Shown: in pieces, positions 16,669 to 26,019 of the stretch | Layout of the letters: every line of letters begins with the position of its first letter | How positions within the stretch are numbered: the stretch's first letter is position 1 | Virus record (IMG/VR): IMGVR_UViG_3300030099_001185 | Span: 1-38,192 of that record | Reading direction: 5' to 3' (one strand) | Source of the DNA: a virus | DNA length: 38,192 bases | Program-made: the position numbers and the translations under genes | The notes under the pieces: model-generated | Told to the model about the DNA's origin: nothing | Database searches by the model: none | The model's input: only the letters and a program-made list of their open reading frames with translations

Positions 16669-17198
16669 TACTCTTGCTCCTCATCTTGTTTTGGTCTAGC
16701 CATTAGACCAATAGGTTCTTCGTCTTCTACCTTATTTGTAATATCATCCATAAGTTCTTCAACGGTTTCTTTATTAATAGTATTACTTTCTATTATTTCT
16801 TTTTCTGCTTTATCTAAATCAGCTTCTGTTATATCCATATCTGTGTAATCTCTTTGTGCATCCATAGTATAACTAACTCCCGCTCTATCGGCTAATCCTT
16901 TTATAAACTCTGTTATTATAGGATTTACAATAACACCGACATCTACAGTATGCTTACCTTCCATTACGCCACTTAATGTTAATGTTTCAGCTATAGTTGG
17001 TATAGCTACACCATTTTCTACTACAGATAAAATATTGTAGAGTAACTTTTCATCTCCTACCCTTGATAAATAAAATTCAAGTGTATCTTCAACAGTAGAA
17101 TATTGTGGTGGATTTTGCCAAGGTCTAGCACCTAACTCATGTGTTAAAGACATTCCCGGAATGGGTGCATCTAATTGCGGCTCAAAAACATCTGACAT
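16668..17198 (-). CDS. Virion protein shared with marine cyanophages (PIPGMSLTHELGARPW type)
   Basis: 176 residues. The N-terminal block DAPIPGMSLTHELGARPWQN, then YSTVEDTLEFYLSR, then TIAETLTLSGVMEGKHTVDV and VIVNPIITEFI recalls a structural protein I associate with T4-like cyanophages; this is memory and not a search. The last 50 residues are very acidic (DITEADLDKAEKEIIESN, ending DEEQE). A strong ribosome site (AAGGAGACATAA) precedes the ATG, and its stop overlaps the next start. It may be a scaffold-like or ejection-assembly component; the exact role is unknown. Confidence 0.65.
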   Translation of the reverse strand: MSDVFEPQLDAPIPGMSLTHELGARPWQNPPQYSTVEDTLEFYLSRVGDEKLLYNILSVVENGVAIPTIAETLTLSGVMEGKHTVDVGVIVNPIITEFIKGLADRAGVSYTMDAQRDYTDMDITEADLDKAEKEIIESNTINKETVEELMDDITNKVEDEEPIGLMARPKQDEEQE

Positions 17199-17411
17199 TT
17201 ATGTCTCCTTAAATTGTTCTCTTATAAATTTTACATACCTAGCACTGACATCTAATTCATCGTTATCTGTACTTACATCATCTTGTTTCTTTTGTAACAA
17301 GCTCTGTCTTTTTTGGACTTTAGGTTTTACGTTATTGAGTTCTTCAACTCTTTTTAATTTAGCATCAACTGTAAACCATGACTTTCTATTTGTATCTATT
17401 ATTTGTTTCAT
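17199..17411 (-). CDS. Small basic protein in the virion cluster
   Basis: 70 residues, function unknown. The sequence is highly charged with a basic, coiled-coil-like middle (DAKLKRVEELNNVKPKVQKR) and a C-terminus ending VKFIREQFKET. The ribosome site AGAGGTTGAT precedes the ATG. It sits between the hendecad-repeat internal protein and the cyanophage-like structural gene, directly abutting the latter. It could be an assembly factor or a minor internal protein. Confidence 0.6.
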   Translation of the reverse strand: MKQIIDTNRKSWFTVDAKLKRVEELNNVKPKVQKRQSLLQKKQDDVSTDNDELDVSARYVKFIREQFKET

Positions 17412-17423
17412 ATCAACCTCTAA

Positions 17424-19286
17424 TTAAAAGAACATTTTACCTACAACACTATTAGCACTTGCACCTAATATACTACCAATTAAACTACCTAAACCTGAAG
17501 CAGCTTTTGCATCAGCTTCCATTTCGGCTGACTTAGCCATAGCATCTGCTGATATATTTGATACAGCTAATTTATTAATTCTATCTAATTCACTTTCTGC
17601 ACTTGTCCATGCCCACTCCATGCTATCAGCATAATACTGCCATAGATTATCATAGGCTTGCTTTGACATATCTAGTAAAGCACTAGCATTTAATTCATTA
17701 GCTCTGTTTAAAGCGGCAGTGTCGGCAGTTGCTATTGTTCTTCTCCACTGTGCATTAGATTGAGCTATAACAAGTTGATTTTGTGCATTAAACTGATCAC
17801 GTTGATTATTTAATTCTGCATTAAATCTCTCTACAGTATTGACTTGCCCTGCATTAAACTGTGATTGTGCATTAGCTTGTGTTGCATTAAACTGAGAAAC
17901 TTGTGTGCTTAAATTAGCGAAGAACTGATCTACTTGATTTTGACTTGCAGCGTTAAACTGTCTAGCTGCATTTTCAGCCGCTTGATCTGTAAACAAAGCT
18001 TGTATTCTTTGCTGTGCTTTAAACATATTTGTTTGTTGTTGATTAGATAAGTTAGCCATTTCCATTTGTAAAAAGCTTTGAGCATTCATTACAGATGCTT
18101 GCTGTCTATTACTTAGATTAGCCATATCAAGCTGTGACAACGCCGCTGCTTCTGCCATGACTAATGCTTGTGCGTTAGATAAATTAGCTAAGTTCATACT
18201 ATTTGCTGCACGAGAGTTTTCTAAAGCTATCTGTTGTTCTGTAGTAAAGTTCATATTAGCTATATCAGATATCTTTGTAGCATTCATAACTCTAGCTTGA
18301 AATGCTTGATTAAATTCTTGACCTATAAAGTTTGCTCTCTGTTCTGCGGCTAACATAGCTCTTTGTTGTCTGTTAGATAGATTTTGAGATTCAAACTTAG
18401 CGAATGTGCTTGCATCTGCCATAGCTACAGGTAAAGCTGATTCCATAGCTGCCTGAATAAGAGCTTGTCCAGCAATAGAACTTGATGACAATCCTCTTGC
18501 TGACATCTGTTCTGCAACTGCTCTCATAGCACCTGATGCCCAAGGAGGAGTGTTACCACCTTCAAATTGTGTCATTAAGTCTGAAAGCTGTCCTTGTACT
18601 GTAGCTTTCTCTGTTGGTGTAGCTTCTGCAGCTTGAATTTGCTCTGAAAACTTTGCGGCTTTCTCTGCATTAAATGTTGGTTCTATTAACTCTCCATCTT
18701 GCAATTCTCTTTGCATAGGATTGTCTAGTTTAATATATTTACCTTGAGCTGCGTCTAAATTACCAACACTAGATTCTGTTTGTTGTGCAGCTAAAACTTT
18801 AGCATTTGGATTGTTTGGATCAGTTTGAGCGGCGTTAACTGCATCTAAAGCAGTATTAACTTGATCAGAAGATGTAGATGCATTCATTAGGTTTGCATTC
18901 ATGTCTGCAGGTTGATTAGCTAACGTGGTATTTGCTAATGCTGGGTCTACATTTATAGTTCCTGAAACTTGTCCTGTTCCTTGATCAATTGTTTGACTAG
19001 GGTCTTGAGTCACACCATAAGGAACAACGGTTTGTCCTTCAGTAAGTTTAGGGTCTTGCATTCTTTCAGCAGTAGTTTGACCTATAGTGGCTTTACCACC
19101 TTCTTGCATTTTAATTACTCCACCTTTAGCCATTTGCTGTGCTCTCATCGTAAAGCGATTCATTTCTTGTTGCTTCATCGGATTAGTTGCTAAGTAATTT
19201 TCAAAGCCATTCATCTGACCTTGATAACCCATAGAACGAGCTATCTTCTCCATCCCACTAGGTTTAAATGCTTTAAATACTGCCAT
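17424..19286 (-). CDS. Internal virion protein with long 11-residue repeat helix
   Basis: 620 residues. Residues 1-300 are low in hydrophobics and rich in N, Q, T and A, with a basic-glycine patch (AKGGVIKMQEGGKA). Residues 302-433 divide into twelve consecutive 11-residue units (NLSNRQQRAML, and so on), and 443-519 into seven more (QFNATQANAQS, QFNAGQVNTVE and others), separated by 9 residues. Hendecads form straight or right-handed coiled coils or amphipathic 3/11 helices. The C-terminus has a glycine/alanine/serine hydrophobic stretch (GLGSLIGSILGASANSVVGK), a candidate membrane-inserting segment. Together with its place at the head of the internal-protein block, this suggests an ejection protein that could help form a DNA channel; that is inference. 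Confidence 0.7.
   Translation of the reverse strand: MAVFKAFKPSGMEKIARSMGYQGQMNGFENYLATNPMKQQEMNRFTMRAQQMAKGGVIKMQEGGKATIGQTTAERMQDPKLTEGQTVVPYGVTQDPSQTIDQGTGQVSGTINVDPALANTTLANQPADMNANLMNASTSSDQVNTALDAVNAAQTDPNNPNAKVLAAQQTESSVGNLDAAQGKYIKLDNPMQRELQDGELIEPTFNAEKAAKFSEQIQAAEATPTEKATVQGQLSDLMTQFEGGNTPPWASGAMRAVAEQMSARGLSSSSIAGQALIQAAMESALPVAMADASTFAKFESQNLSNRQQRAMLAAEQRANFIGQEFNQAFQARVMNATKISDIANMNFTTEQQIALENSRAANSMNLANLSNAQALVMAEAAALSQLDMANLSNRQQASVMNAQSFLQMEMANLSNQQQTNMFKAQQRIQALFTDQAAENAARQFNAASQNQVDQFFANLSTQVSQFNATQANAQSQFNAGQVNTVERFNAELNNQRDQFNAQNQLVIAQSNAQWRRTIATADTAALNRANELNASALLDMSKQAYDNLWQYYADSMEWAWTSAESELDRINKLAVSNISADAMAKSAEMEADAKAASGLGSLIGSILGASANSVVGKMFF
17730..18383 (-). repeat. 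Coding repeat: nineteen 11-residue units
   Basis: Inside the 620-residue protein. Twelve units (residues 302-433) are followed, after a 9-residue break, by seven units (443-519), most of which begin QFNA or a variant. Three copies of NLSN recur exactly 22 residues apart (368, 390, 412) and a fourth lies 66 residues earlier, so all share the 11-residue phase. Confidence 0.85.
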
Positions 19287-19519
19287 TATCTACTTCCCAT
19301 TAATATTTTATCTAATTTATCTTCTAGTCTTTTCATTGCATCCATGATGTCATGCATATCGTCTTTAACATCATCTTTACGTGCATACTCTTCACGTGTT
19401 TTATTTAAGAGTATTTGTATACGCTTTACCTCTTGAAACATTTTATTAAATGCCCATCCAAATGGTACAACCACCATTGTTAATATAATATTCCAAAATA
19501 ACATTGCGTCTATTTCCAT
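19286..19519 (-). CDS. Membrane protein with one N-terminal helix and coiled coil; possible holin or spanin-like
   Basis: 77 residues. A hydrophobic span at about 7-24 (LFWNIILTMVVVPFGWAF) is followed by a charged helical region with coiled-coil spacing (MFQEVKRIQILLNKTREEYA, then DIMDAMKRLEDKLDKIL). This layout resembles small phage lysis-accessory membrane proteins (hemolysin XhlA-type or class III holin-like). No endolysin gene is near, so the lysis call is tentative; it could instead be a minor tail membrane protein. Its stop and start overlap both neighbours as TAATG, so it is translated with the tail genes. The ribosome site is AAGGAT. Confidence 0.6.
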   Translation of the reverse strand: MEIDAMLFWNIILTMVVVPFGWAFNKMFQEVKRIQILLNKTREEYARKDDVKDDMHDIMDAMKRLEDKLDKILMGSR

Positions 19520-20025
19520 TAGTAATCCTTTATGTTAGGAAAATTATAAATAGGTGCAATCTCACCTATAGAGGACTCAAACAATTTTTTAAAATCATCT
19601 ACAGAAGAACAAGCAGTTATTTTATCTTCTATAGTTTTGCAAGCTGTTCTTGTATCTGTTCTGTACTTTGTTATGTTATCAGGTATGGCAGTTCCTATAT
19701 CTGCTTTTCTAATGACATACCAATCCGTTGATTGTAGCTGACTATTACAACTATGTTTAGTTTCACTTAACCAAAGAGTTTTTAAATCATCAAGATTCTT
19801 TTCTATTAATTTATTATCAGAATCTACACCACTATAAAATCTATCATCGTAAGATGTAATTGTAGGATCATCTTCCCAAACTAAATTCATTTTTACTTTA
19901 TAATCACTACTCCATGTATTCCATGTAGGTGGGTATTTTAAACCTCTATACGTAAACATTTTACCTATAGGTGGAACAAATGCATTTAATTTTGCTATAT
20001 CATCATATTTTGTTTTCCAAGGCAT
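19519..20025 (-). CDS. Tail-fibre-associated protein, possible fibre assembly chaperone
   Basis: 168 residues. The C-terminal half, STDWYVIRKADIGTAIPDNI then a YRTDTRTACKTIEDK segment, resembles a motif (DWYVxRKxxxGxAIP...YR) that I recall in phage proteins encoded next to tail fibres and annotated as fibre assembly or DUF4376-like. The N-terminal half is aromatic-rich and unfamiliar (FTYRGLKYPPTWNTWSSDY). A strong ribosome site (TAGGAGAAAACA) sits before the ATG. It directly follows the 1108-residue adhesin, the usual place for a chaperone that folds the fibre tip. Alternative: a short structural tail protein. Confidence 0.55.
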   Translation of the reverse strand: MPWKTKYDDIAKLNAFVPPIGKMFTYRGLKYPPTWNTWSSDYKVKMNLVWEDDPTITSYDDRFYSGVDSDNKLIEKNLDDLKTLWLSETKHSCNSQLQSTDWYVIRKADIGTAIPDNITKYRTDTRTACKTIEDKITACSSVDDFKKLFESSIGEIAPIYNFPNIKDY

Positions 20026-20034
20026 TGTTTTCTC

Positions 20035-23000
20035 CTATCTAGCGTTGTTAAATTTAAACGGATTTGAAGCAAAGGCTAAGTACACGTAGGTATTACTCGC
20101 ACCTACATCAGCGTTATTACCCCGAACTTTGAAGCCATTGCTAACAAAGTCTATGTTAAAAGCACTACCACCTGTAGCGTTAGCTGATGAACTAGGTCTC
20201 ACTCCAATCGGTATTGGATTTGCTCTATCTGTATAATATCCACTATGTTCTATATCTCTTATTGTCCAATCTTCATCAGCATCTATATTTTTTATTAAGA
20301 GAAAACTGGGCAAAAACCCTGTGAAAACAAAGGCATTATCACTTGAAGAATTATTACCTTCGTAGCTACCTATTTTACTGAATCCCTCAACCGATTTAAA
20401 ACAGTAAGCTGTGTAAGTTGCATTACTTGAGTTTACTCCAGACGATGTTCCAATAGAAACAACAGTAGCTGTGGGCGATGTATTATTCCAAATAGTTGAG
20501 CTAGTAATTAAATCACTATCTGTGTTTAGTTGTAAATATTTAGTATTTCCAATAGTATTAAATTCTCCAACTGTCCAATTACCAGATACATTTGTTTTCT
20601 TTAGCAATATCATCTCTGGTGCAGAATTTAACCCATGTCCAAATGTTCCATTAACTGCAGTAGCAGCATAAGATACAATGCTAAACCCCGCAGTATTATT
20701 TGATTGCACCTTAGATTGTATAGTGCCTTCAAAATTAGAAGAACCTTTGGTGCTGTTAGTGTTTATAGATCCACCCATACCTCCGTGTATAGAACACCAA
20801 TAATATAACGCAGGTGCTGATGAAGGCACAGTAAATACCAATCGCCTAGTTGTAGCCGATGCATACCCACTTGTGTATTCACTGTATGTTTTAGACACTC
20901 CGTCTAAACTGTACGTTATACCTGAAGTGTAAACAGTTCCATTGGCTGACTCTCCTATACTAAATGGATGACCAGAATTACTAGAGTCATCCATGTTAAA
21001 TGTGTATACACCACCTTCTTGTAGGTCAAGCGTTACAGCTTGTTGACTAAAATCGTTAAATTCATATTTATTATTACTACCACCTGTTTGATTATTTCCT
21101 GTATAATCAACAACTTTTACAGTGTAAGTTATATTAGGTGTAGAGGTATCTCCCTTCCAATTCCATGTTGCGTATTTAGAATTATTTTTGTTTACTGGAT
21201 CATAAGTTGACGCACCTGATGTTACATTTATATTAACAGCAGTAATACTTGATATAACTCCAGTTTCCCCTTGAGTTTGTTCAATACCACCACAATAAGC
21301 TCCATACTCATCGTCAACATAATATCTAAAGTAATTTATAAATTGTATACTACCATCAGAATGAAATCTTGCTCCATAATATCTACAGTTAGGAGAACTA
21401 ACTTGATAAGTATGAGAAAAAAATATATAAGGAGACACATTAGTAGCAGAAGGATTAACATTTTGATTACCTGCACTTGCTCCATAGTAGGATGCATTAC
21501 CACCATTTGTCCAAGCTACATTACGAGTATTTACACCATAAGCACCAAAAATAGTTGTAGTATCAGCAACCGATATGTTGTCTCCTGCATTATATGTCGT
21601 ACTTCCTATTTGAATGCTTATACCAGAGGGAACTTTAGGTCTCCATCTTTGATTTCCACCAGTGCCTGTAACATATGCATCAAATACTACTTGTTGGGTT
21701 GCTCCTGCTTGTGCAGTATGTGTAAATCCATCTGCTGTAAATGCTGAAATCCAACCATTTGATGTTTCAGCATCTGAAGAAGGAGGTTGAAATTCTTTTG
21801 AAGAACCTCTTAAACTATCTACAAGAACATGATTAGTGCTATTGTCTGTTATATTTTTTATCCAAGTAAAATCAGGTTTAAAGTTAATGCCTGTTACGCT
21901 AAAACTTGCACCTGATCCAGTGTAAACTTTGTTTTGAAAATGATCGTTTGGCTGTTCATCTTCGTTAGCAGACAGCGTAACATCGGGTAGGTTAGATGAG
22001 CATAGTGCTAAATAACCACTAGGAGGTGCATAATAAAAATCTCCTTTACCATTACCATCACTAGAATTTGTTGAACCACTTGTTTTGTTGTATGCAAAAG
22101 TTGAATCTTGACCAAAATTTAAATATGTTGTTATTGGACTAGATTGTGCAGATTCTCCCACCATTGGAAAATATGGTGTTGCAGTTAAACTTGTAAAAGC
22201 AGTTCCTTGAGAAACATTATTTTTGTAAAAAGTTAATGTTCCATTATCGGCATCAAATGCTACACCAATTATGTCACCATTTTGAAATGTCGCACCATAA
22301 TTTGAACCACTATTATTATTGTATTTTTGCCCATTGTGTCCTGCATAACCATAAGCATGAGCATCTCCCCCTAAATAATTATCTAATGAGGCAGAAGCAG
22401 TACCTATACCAACCATAGAATCATTATCAGTAGCCAAGCCTTCAAAATACCATTTTCCACTAGTCATTCCAAACGTTGCTCTTGTTGCATAGTAACCTGC
22501 CCCAACTCCACTTTTTCCAGTAAATTTTAAATTTCCCTCTGATAAAGTACCTCCAGATAGTTCAAGAGCATTTAAAACTGCAAAATTATTAGTAGGCGAA
22601 TCAGGCACGATATCCCAACTATCTAAGTGATAAGCAGTATAATCATTACTACCTGCACTATCTTCTCCAATAGCATTACTATTTCCAAAATTTAAATAAA
22701 ATCCGTTATTACCATAAGTTAAGCCTGATACTGCTTTGGGTATCCAAACCCCTTGCTTCGTCTCTCCGAAGGTAGTAGGTGTTAATTGTTGTCCATCAAC
22801 AAAGTGCATCTCAGCCATGTAACCTGTAAAATGACTTCCTACTCTTTCTTTACCAATAGTAATTACATTAGTGGCAGTAAGTAATGTTGAGTTATAAGTA
22901 GCAGATGCGATGGTGTTTGTTGATAGTGTTTGTCTAACTCCGTTAACATAAATTATTGCTTTATCGTCTGTAGTAGAGTTAGAATGATCAACTGCACAAA

Positions 23001-23361
23001 CTACATGATACCAATTACTAGTATCCCGAAATGCGTTATTTGTAATTATAGAAATCCTAGTAGCACTACTAGCATAGTGTGTGTACTGAAGATTATCATT
23101 GCTAAAAGTTAATTGTTCTCCATTGACATTAGATGAAATTATTCCTGCATTTGAGCCTTCAGCATGAAGAACACTTCTTTTTATCCAAACGGATAATGTC
23201 CACTTATACGCACTCGTTGGAGTAACTGCTGCTTTTGTTAGATAAGAACTGTCTGTGGTGTTTGCATTTGGTCCTTCATTAAAACGTAAAGAATCAACTA
23301 ACGTTTTTGTATAGAATGAACCTATAGCATCTCCACTACCATAACTTTTAATTATTGACAT
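20035..23361 (-). CDS. Giant multidomain tail adhesin with LamG-, SPRY- and cupredoxin-like domains
   Basis: 1108 residues, likely a host-binding tail protein. Domains in order: a LamG/concanavalin-like domain at about 25-230 (WTLSVWIKRS, then IIYVNGVRQ, then GYMAEMHFVDG); a SPRY-like domain at about 272-416 (GKWYFEGLATDNDSMVGIG, then NGDIIGVAFDADNGTLTFY); a segment at 490-530 with GFKPDFTWIKN; a cupredoxin-like domain at about 745-870 with H798 (SGHPFSIG) and C856-x2-H859-x2-M862 (YYWCSIHGGM); and a C-terminal region (about 895-1105) of the phage GHGL...PEMILLK type. All are beta-sandwich folds, as in marine phage adhesins. It overlaps the previous fibre gene as TAATG. Domain limits are estimates by eye. 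Confidence 0.8.
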   Translation of the reverse strand: MSIIKSYGSGDAIGSFYTKTLVDSLRFNEGPNANTTDSSYLTKAAVTPTSAYKWTLSVWIKRSVLHAEGSNAGIISSNVNGEQLTFSNDNLQYTHYASSATRISIITNNAFRDTSNWYHVVCAVDHSNSTTDDKAIIYVNGVRQTLSTNTIASATYNSTLLTATNVITIGKERVGSHFTGYMAEMHFVDGQQLTPTTFGETKQGVWIPKAVSGLTYGNNGFYLNFGNSNAIGEDSAGSNDYTAYHLDSWDIVPDSPTNNFAVLNALELSGGTLSEGNLKFTGKSGVGAGYYATRATFGMTSGKWYFEGLATDNDSMVGIGTASASLDNYLGGDAHAYGYAGHNGQKYNNNSGSNYGATFQNGDIIGVAFDADNGTLTFYKNNVSQGTAFTSLTATPYFPMVGESAQSSPITTYLNFGQDSTFAYNKTSGSTNSSDGNGKGDFYYAPPSGYLALCSSNLPDVTLSANEDEQPNDHFQNKVYTGSGASFSVTGINFKPDFTWIKNITDNSTNHVLVDSLRGSSKEFQPPSSDAETSNGWISAFTADGFTHTAQAGATQQVVFDAYVTGTGGNQRWRPKVPSGISIQIGSTTYNAGDNISVADTTTIFGAYGVNTRNVAWTNGGNASYYGASAGNQNVNPSATNVSPYIFFSHTYQVSSPNCRYYGARFHSDGSIQFINYFRYYVDDEYGAYCGGIEQTQGETGVISSITAVNINVTSGASTYDPVNKNNSKYATWNWKGDTSTPNITYTVKVVDYTGNNQTGGSNNKYEFNDFSQQAVTLDLQEGGVYTFNMDDSSNSGHPFSIGESANGTVYTSGITYSLDGVSKTYSEYTSGYASATTRRLVFTVPSSAPALYYWCSIHGGMGGSINTNSTKGSSNFEGTIQSKVQSNNTAGFSIVSYAATAVNGTFGHGLNSAPEMILLKKTNVSGNWTVGEFNTIGNTKYLQLNTDSDLITSSTIWNNTSPTATVVSIGTSSGVNSSNATYTAYCFKSVEGFSKIGSYEGNNSSSDNAFVFTGFLPSFLLIKNIDADEDWTIRDIEHSGYYTDRANPIPIGVRPSSSANATGGSAFNIDFVSNGFKVRGNNADVGASNTYVYLAFASNPFKFNNAR

Positions 23362-26018
23362 TAAGTTAATGCTCCGGATGATGAAATCATTATGCTGTCA
23401 TTTCCTGATGCCGCAGTAACAAAGTATGTTAACATATAAGTTCCTGCCGCTTGTATGGCAGTTAATGTATCTACGTTTATTGCAATCGTAGCTGCTGGGG
23501 TTATAGCGTATGCACTGCCTAGTACTAATTTAATTGTTCCTGATTGACCTACAGATGAAGCGTTTTGATTAGCAAATCCTAAACTAGTAATAGCACCTGT
23601 TGCAGTTAATGTAAAGTTGTTATTAGCAGATAAATCAAAAGTAACTGTACCACTTGTACCACTTGCAGCAGAAGGTGTTCCCGGAGTAGCTCTACCTGTT
23701 ACGTTTACATCATTTGTTATAGTAACATCATTTGCAAATGTAACATCTCCCCCATCTGCAACTGTCATTGCATCATCACCATCTGTGAATGCAATCTTAG
23801 TTGTTTGCACTTCTCCCGGAACATTTACATCTTGATTAAAGATAGCCTTACCTGCCTCCGACATATCTAAGGTTAAAGCTGTTATTTCATTTGTTGCGTC
23901 TTGTCCTTTTATAATAAAGTCTTTGTCATCAACATCAGTAGTAATTACAAAATCACTTGAAGAATTTGTAAACTTCGCAATCGTTGTGCCACCATCTTTA
24001 AATATAATATCAGCATCGTCTGCATCAAGAACTATATCACCACCTGAATCAAGTGTAATTGGATTTGCTGCAATGGTCACACCTGTTGTGCCATCGTGTG
24101 TAATTGTTGCGTCAGCACCTGCACCTAAACTAATAAGAGCACTATCTGAATTTAAAACTAAATCATCTCCTACAGTTAAATCGCCAGAATGTGTAAATCC
24201 TACGTGTGCAGTTACACCTGTTGCTGATATAGTTAGTTGAGGTGTAAGATTACCCTCAACTATGTTACTTATAATAACATCACTGTCTTCAACTCCTGTT
24301 GCGTTGTCTGTTATCTTAGTTTTAATCTCACCCATGATAACTGGATTATTAGCAACATTATCACCTTTAAACTGTATACTACCTATTGTATCATTTATAG
24401 CAGAATTATCATTATCTCTGTCTAATACAAGAATAGGTCCTGCATTTGCATCTGTATTAGAACTTGTTATAGTTAAACCAGTATCTGCTACATGGGTAAT
24501 TGTTATATCGTTATCTACACCAAATCCTAAAACAGAAGCGTCAGTGTTTAAATGTAAATCATTACTAACTCTAACAGTAGTAGCAGTTAAATCTAAAACA
24601 CCACTAGAAGATTGATGCACTTTAGTATTAGCACTACCAAATTGTAACTCACGTGTTGAGTTTAATAATAAACCCGTATCATGCACGTGGGTTAATGTTA
24701 CATCATCCCCTGCACCAAAGTTTATTATAGCACCATCAGTTTTTAATCTTACATCGTCTCCAAAGGTAGCATCAGCACCTACACCTAAACCACCACCTAC
24801 AATTAATGCTCCATCACTTGTCGTAGTGTTTGCAGTAGTAGCATGAACTGTTACATTTAAATTTTCATCAATAGATATTGCAGGAGTAGTGCCTACAGTA
24901 GAACCTTTACCTATTACTAGATCATCAGCACTATCGTCAAGTCCTACATAAAAGTCTTGAGCATTACCATCAAAGACTACTTTAGTATCTTCTTCACCAC
25001 CATCTCCTATTGTTAACGTAGGTGTAGTGCCATTTATTAATATAGAGTTTGCAGTAGTTAATGTGCCATTTAAAGTTAGTCCAGTATTTGCCGCATGAGT
25101 TAATGTTATATCATCAGCTGCACCAAAACTTAAAACTGCACTATCTGACTTTAACTTTAAATCATTACCTAGTACTGCATCTTTAACTACAGACAGACCA
25201 CCATCTGTTTGCAACGAACCATCAGTAGTCGTTGTTGCATCTGTAGTGTCTTCTGTCTTTATAATACCACCTGCAGTTAAAGCATTAGACACATCTACTA
25301 AAGAACTAGCATTTAAATCAATAGTTGCTTCACCATCTATTCTTAATACTCCATCTCCTGATTGTTGTATAAAAGAAGCAACGTCACCAAAAGTTAATTT
25401 GTTAGTACCATTAAGTGTTAATCCTGTTCCATTGGTATGTGTTAAAGTTGTATCGTTGGCAGCACCAAAACCTAACACAGCATCATCGGTGTCTAATTTT
25501 AAATCATTACTAATTAAAACAGCAGTTGATGCATTTATATCAACGGTAGGTGCAGTTATTTGTAGTTCAGTATCAGCATTAATATCTAATTGACCATTGG
25601 CTGAAGAACCAATATTTAAATCAGCATCTCTAAATTGAATAACATTAGCTGTTAATAATCTTAATCCTGTATCAGGTATGTGAGTAATTTTTACATCTTG
25701 ATCGTTACCAAAGAAAATGTTTTTATTATCAGCTAAATATATATCTCCCCATTCTTTTGAAGTTGTTCCTAAAGATACACTTCCTGCACTTGCTCCTATT
25801 CCTAATTCAATAGCAGTAGAAGCTATAGTAAGAATATTAGCTCCCGGACCTAGCTTCGTTATAGGGCCACCTTCTCCTGCAGTTCCATCGTGAGAGTGTC
25901 CACCCGTACCATCAAATGCCGATTGTAAGGCAGTGTATTCTGTAGTAAAATCTTCTGATCGGATAATACTTCCTGATTGTATGTTACCACCAGTGGTAAA
26001 TGTATATGAATTTCCCAT
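23361..26018 (-). CDS. Repeat-rich tail fibre protein
   Basis: 885 residues, probable trimeric tail fibre. The N-terminus (GSIIRSEDFTTEYTALQSAF and GGHSHDGTAGEGGPI) looks like a phage fibre attachment region. The shaft carries about six copies of a diverged repeat with the core D-x-A-(V/I)-(L/I)-x-(F/L)-G-A...T-(L/I)-T-H...T-G-(L/V)-T, starting near residues 96, 172, 285, 421, 487 and 618. The C-terminus is a beta-rich, glycine/serine/threonine domain (SGTVTFDLSANNNFTLTATG, ending MISSSGALT) that is likely the distal tip. It sits between the nozzle-like gene and the giant adhesin, overlapping the latter by one base. The repeat region is also visible at DNA level, which may favour recombination. 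Confidence 0.8.
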   Translation of the reverse strand: MGNSYTFTTGGNIQSGSIIRSEDFTTEYTALQSAFDGTGGHSHDGTAGEGGPITKLGPGANILTIASTAIELGIGASAGSVSLGTTSKEWGDIYLADNKNIFFGNDQDVKITHIPDTGLRLLTANVIQFRDADLNIGSSANGQLDINADTELQITAPTVDINASTAVLISNDLKLDTDDAVLGFGAANDTTLTHTNGTGLTLNGTNKLTFGDVASFIQQSGDGVLRIDGEATIDLNASSLVDVSNALTAGGIIKTEDTTDATTTTDGSLQTDGGLSVVKDAVLGNDLKLKSDSAVLSFGAADDITLTHAANTGLTLNGTLTTANSILINGTTPTLTIGDGGEEDTKVVFDGNAQDFYVGLDDSADDLVIGKGSTVGTTPAISIDENLNVTVHATTANTTTSDGALIVGGGLGVGADATFGDDVRLKTDGAIINFGAGDDVTLTHVHDTGLLLNSTRELQFGSANTKVHQSSSGVLDLTATTVRVSNDLHLNTDASVLGFGVDNDITITHVADTGLTITSSNTDANAGPILVLDRDNDNSAINDTIGSIQFKGDNVANNPVIMGEIKTKITDNATGVEDSDVIISNIVEGNLTPQLTISATGVTAHVGFTHSGDLTVGDDLVLNSDSALISLGAGADATITHDGTTGVTIAANPITLDSGGDIVLDADDADIIFKDGGTTIAKFTNSSSDFVITTDVDDKDFIIKGQDATNEITALTLDMSEAGKAIFNQDVNVPGEVQTTKIAFTDGDDAMTVADGGDVTFANDVTITNDVNVTGRATPGTPSAASGTSGTVTFDLSANNNFTLTATGAITSLGFANQNASSVGQSGTIKLVLGSAYAITPAATIAINVDTLTAIQAAGTYMLTYFVTAASGNDSIMISSSGALT

Positions 26019-26019
26019 G

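Noticed and set aside
21271-21747. Rightward frame opposite the giant adhesin, rich in Cys, Ile and Ser.
   Set aside because: Composition is that of an antisense shadow of T/N/G-rich fibre code; no start signal or recognisable domain.
23361-26018. Repeated blocks that could suggest a CRISPR array or a non-coding repeat.
   Set aside because: Repeats are diverged, unevenly spaced and in frame within a fibre gene.
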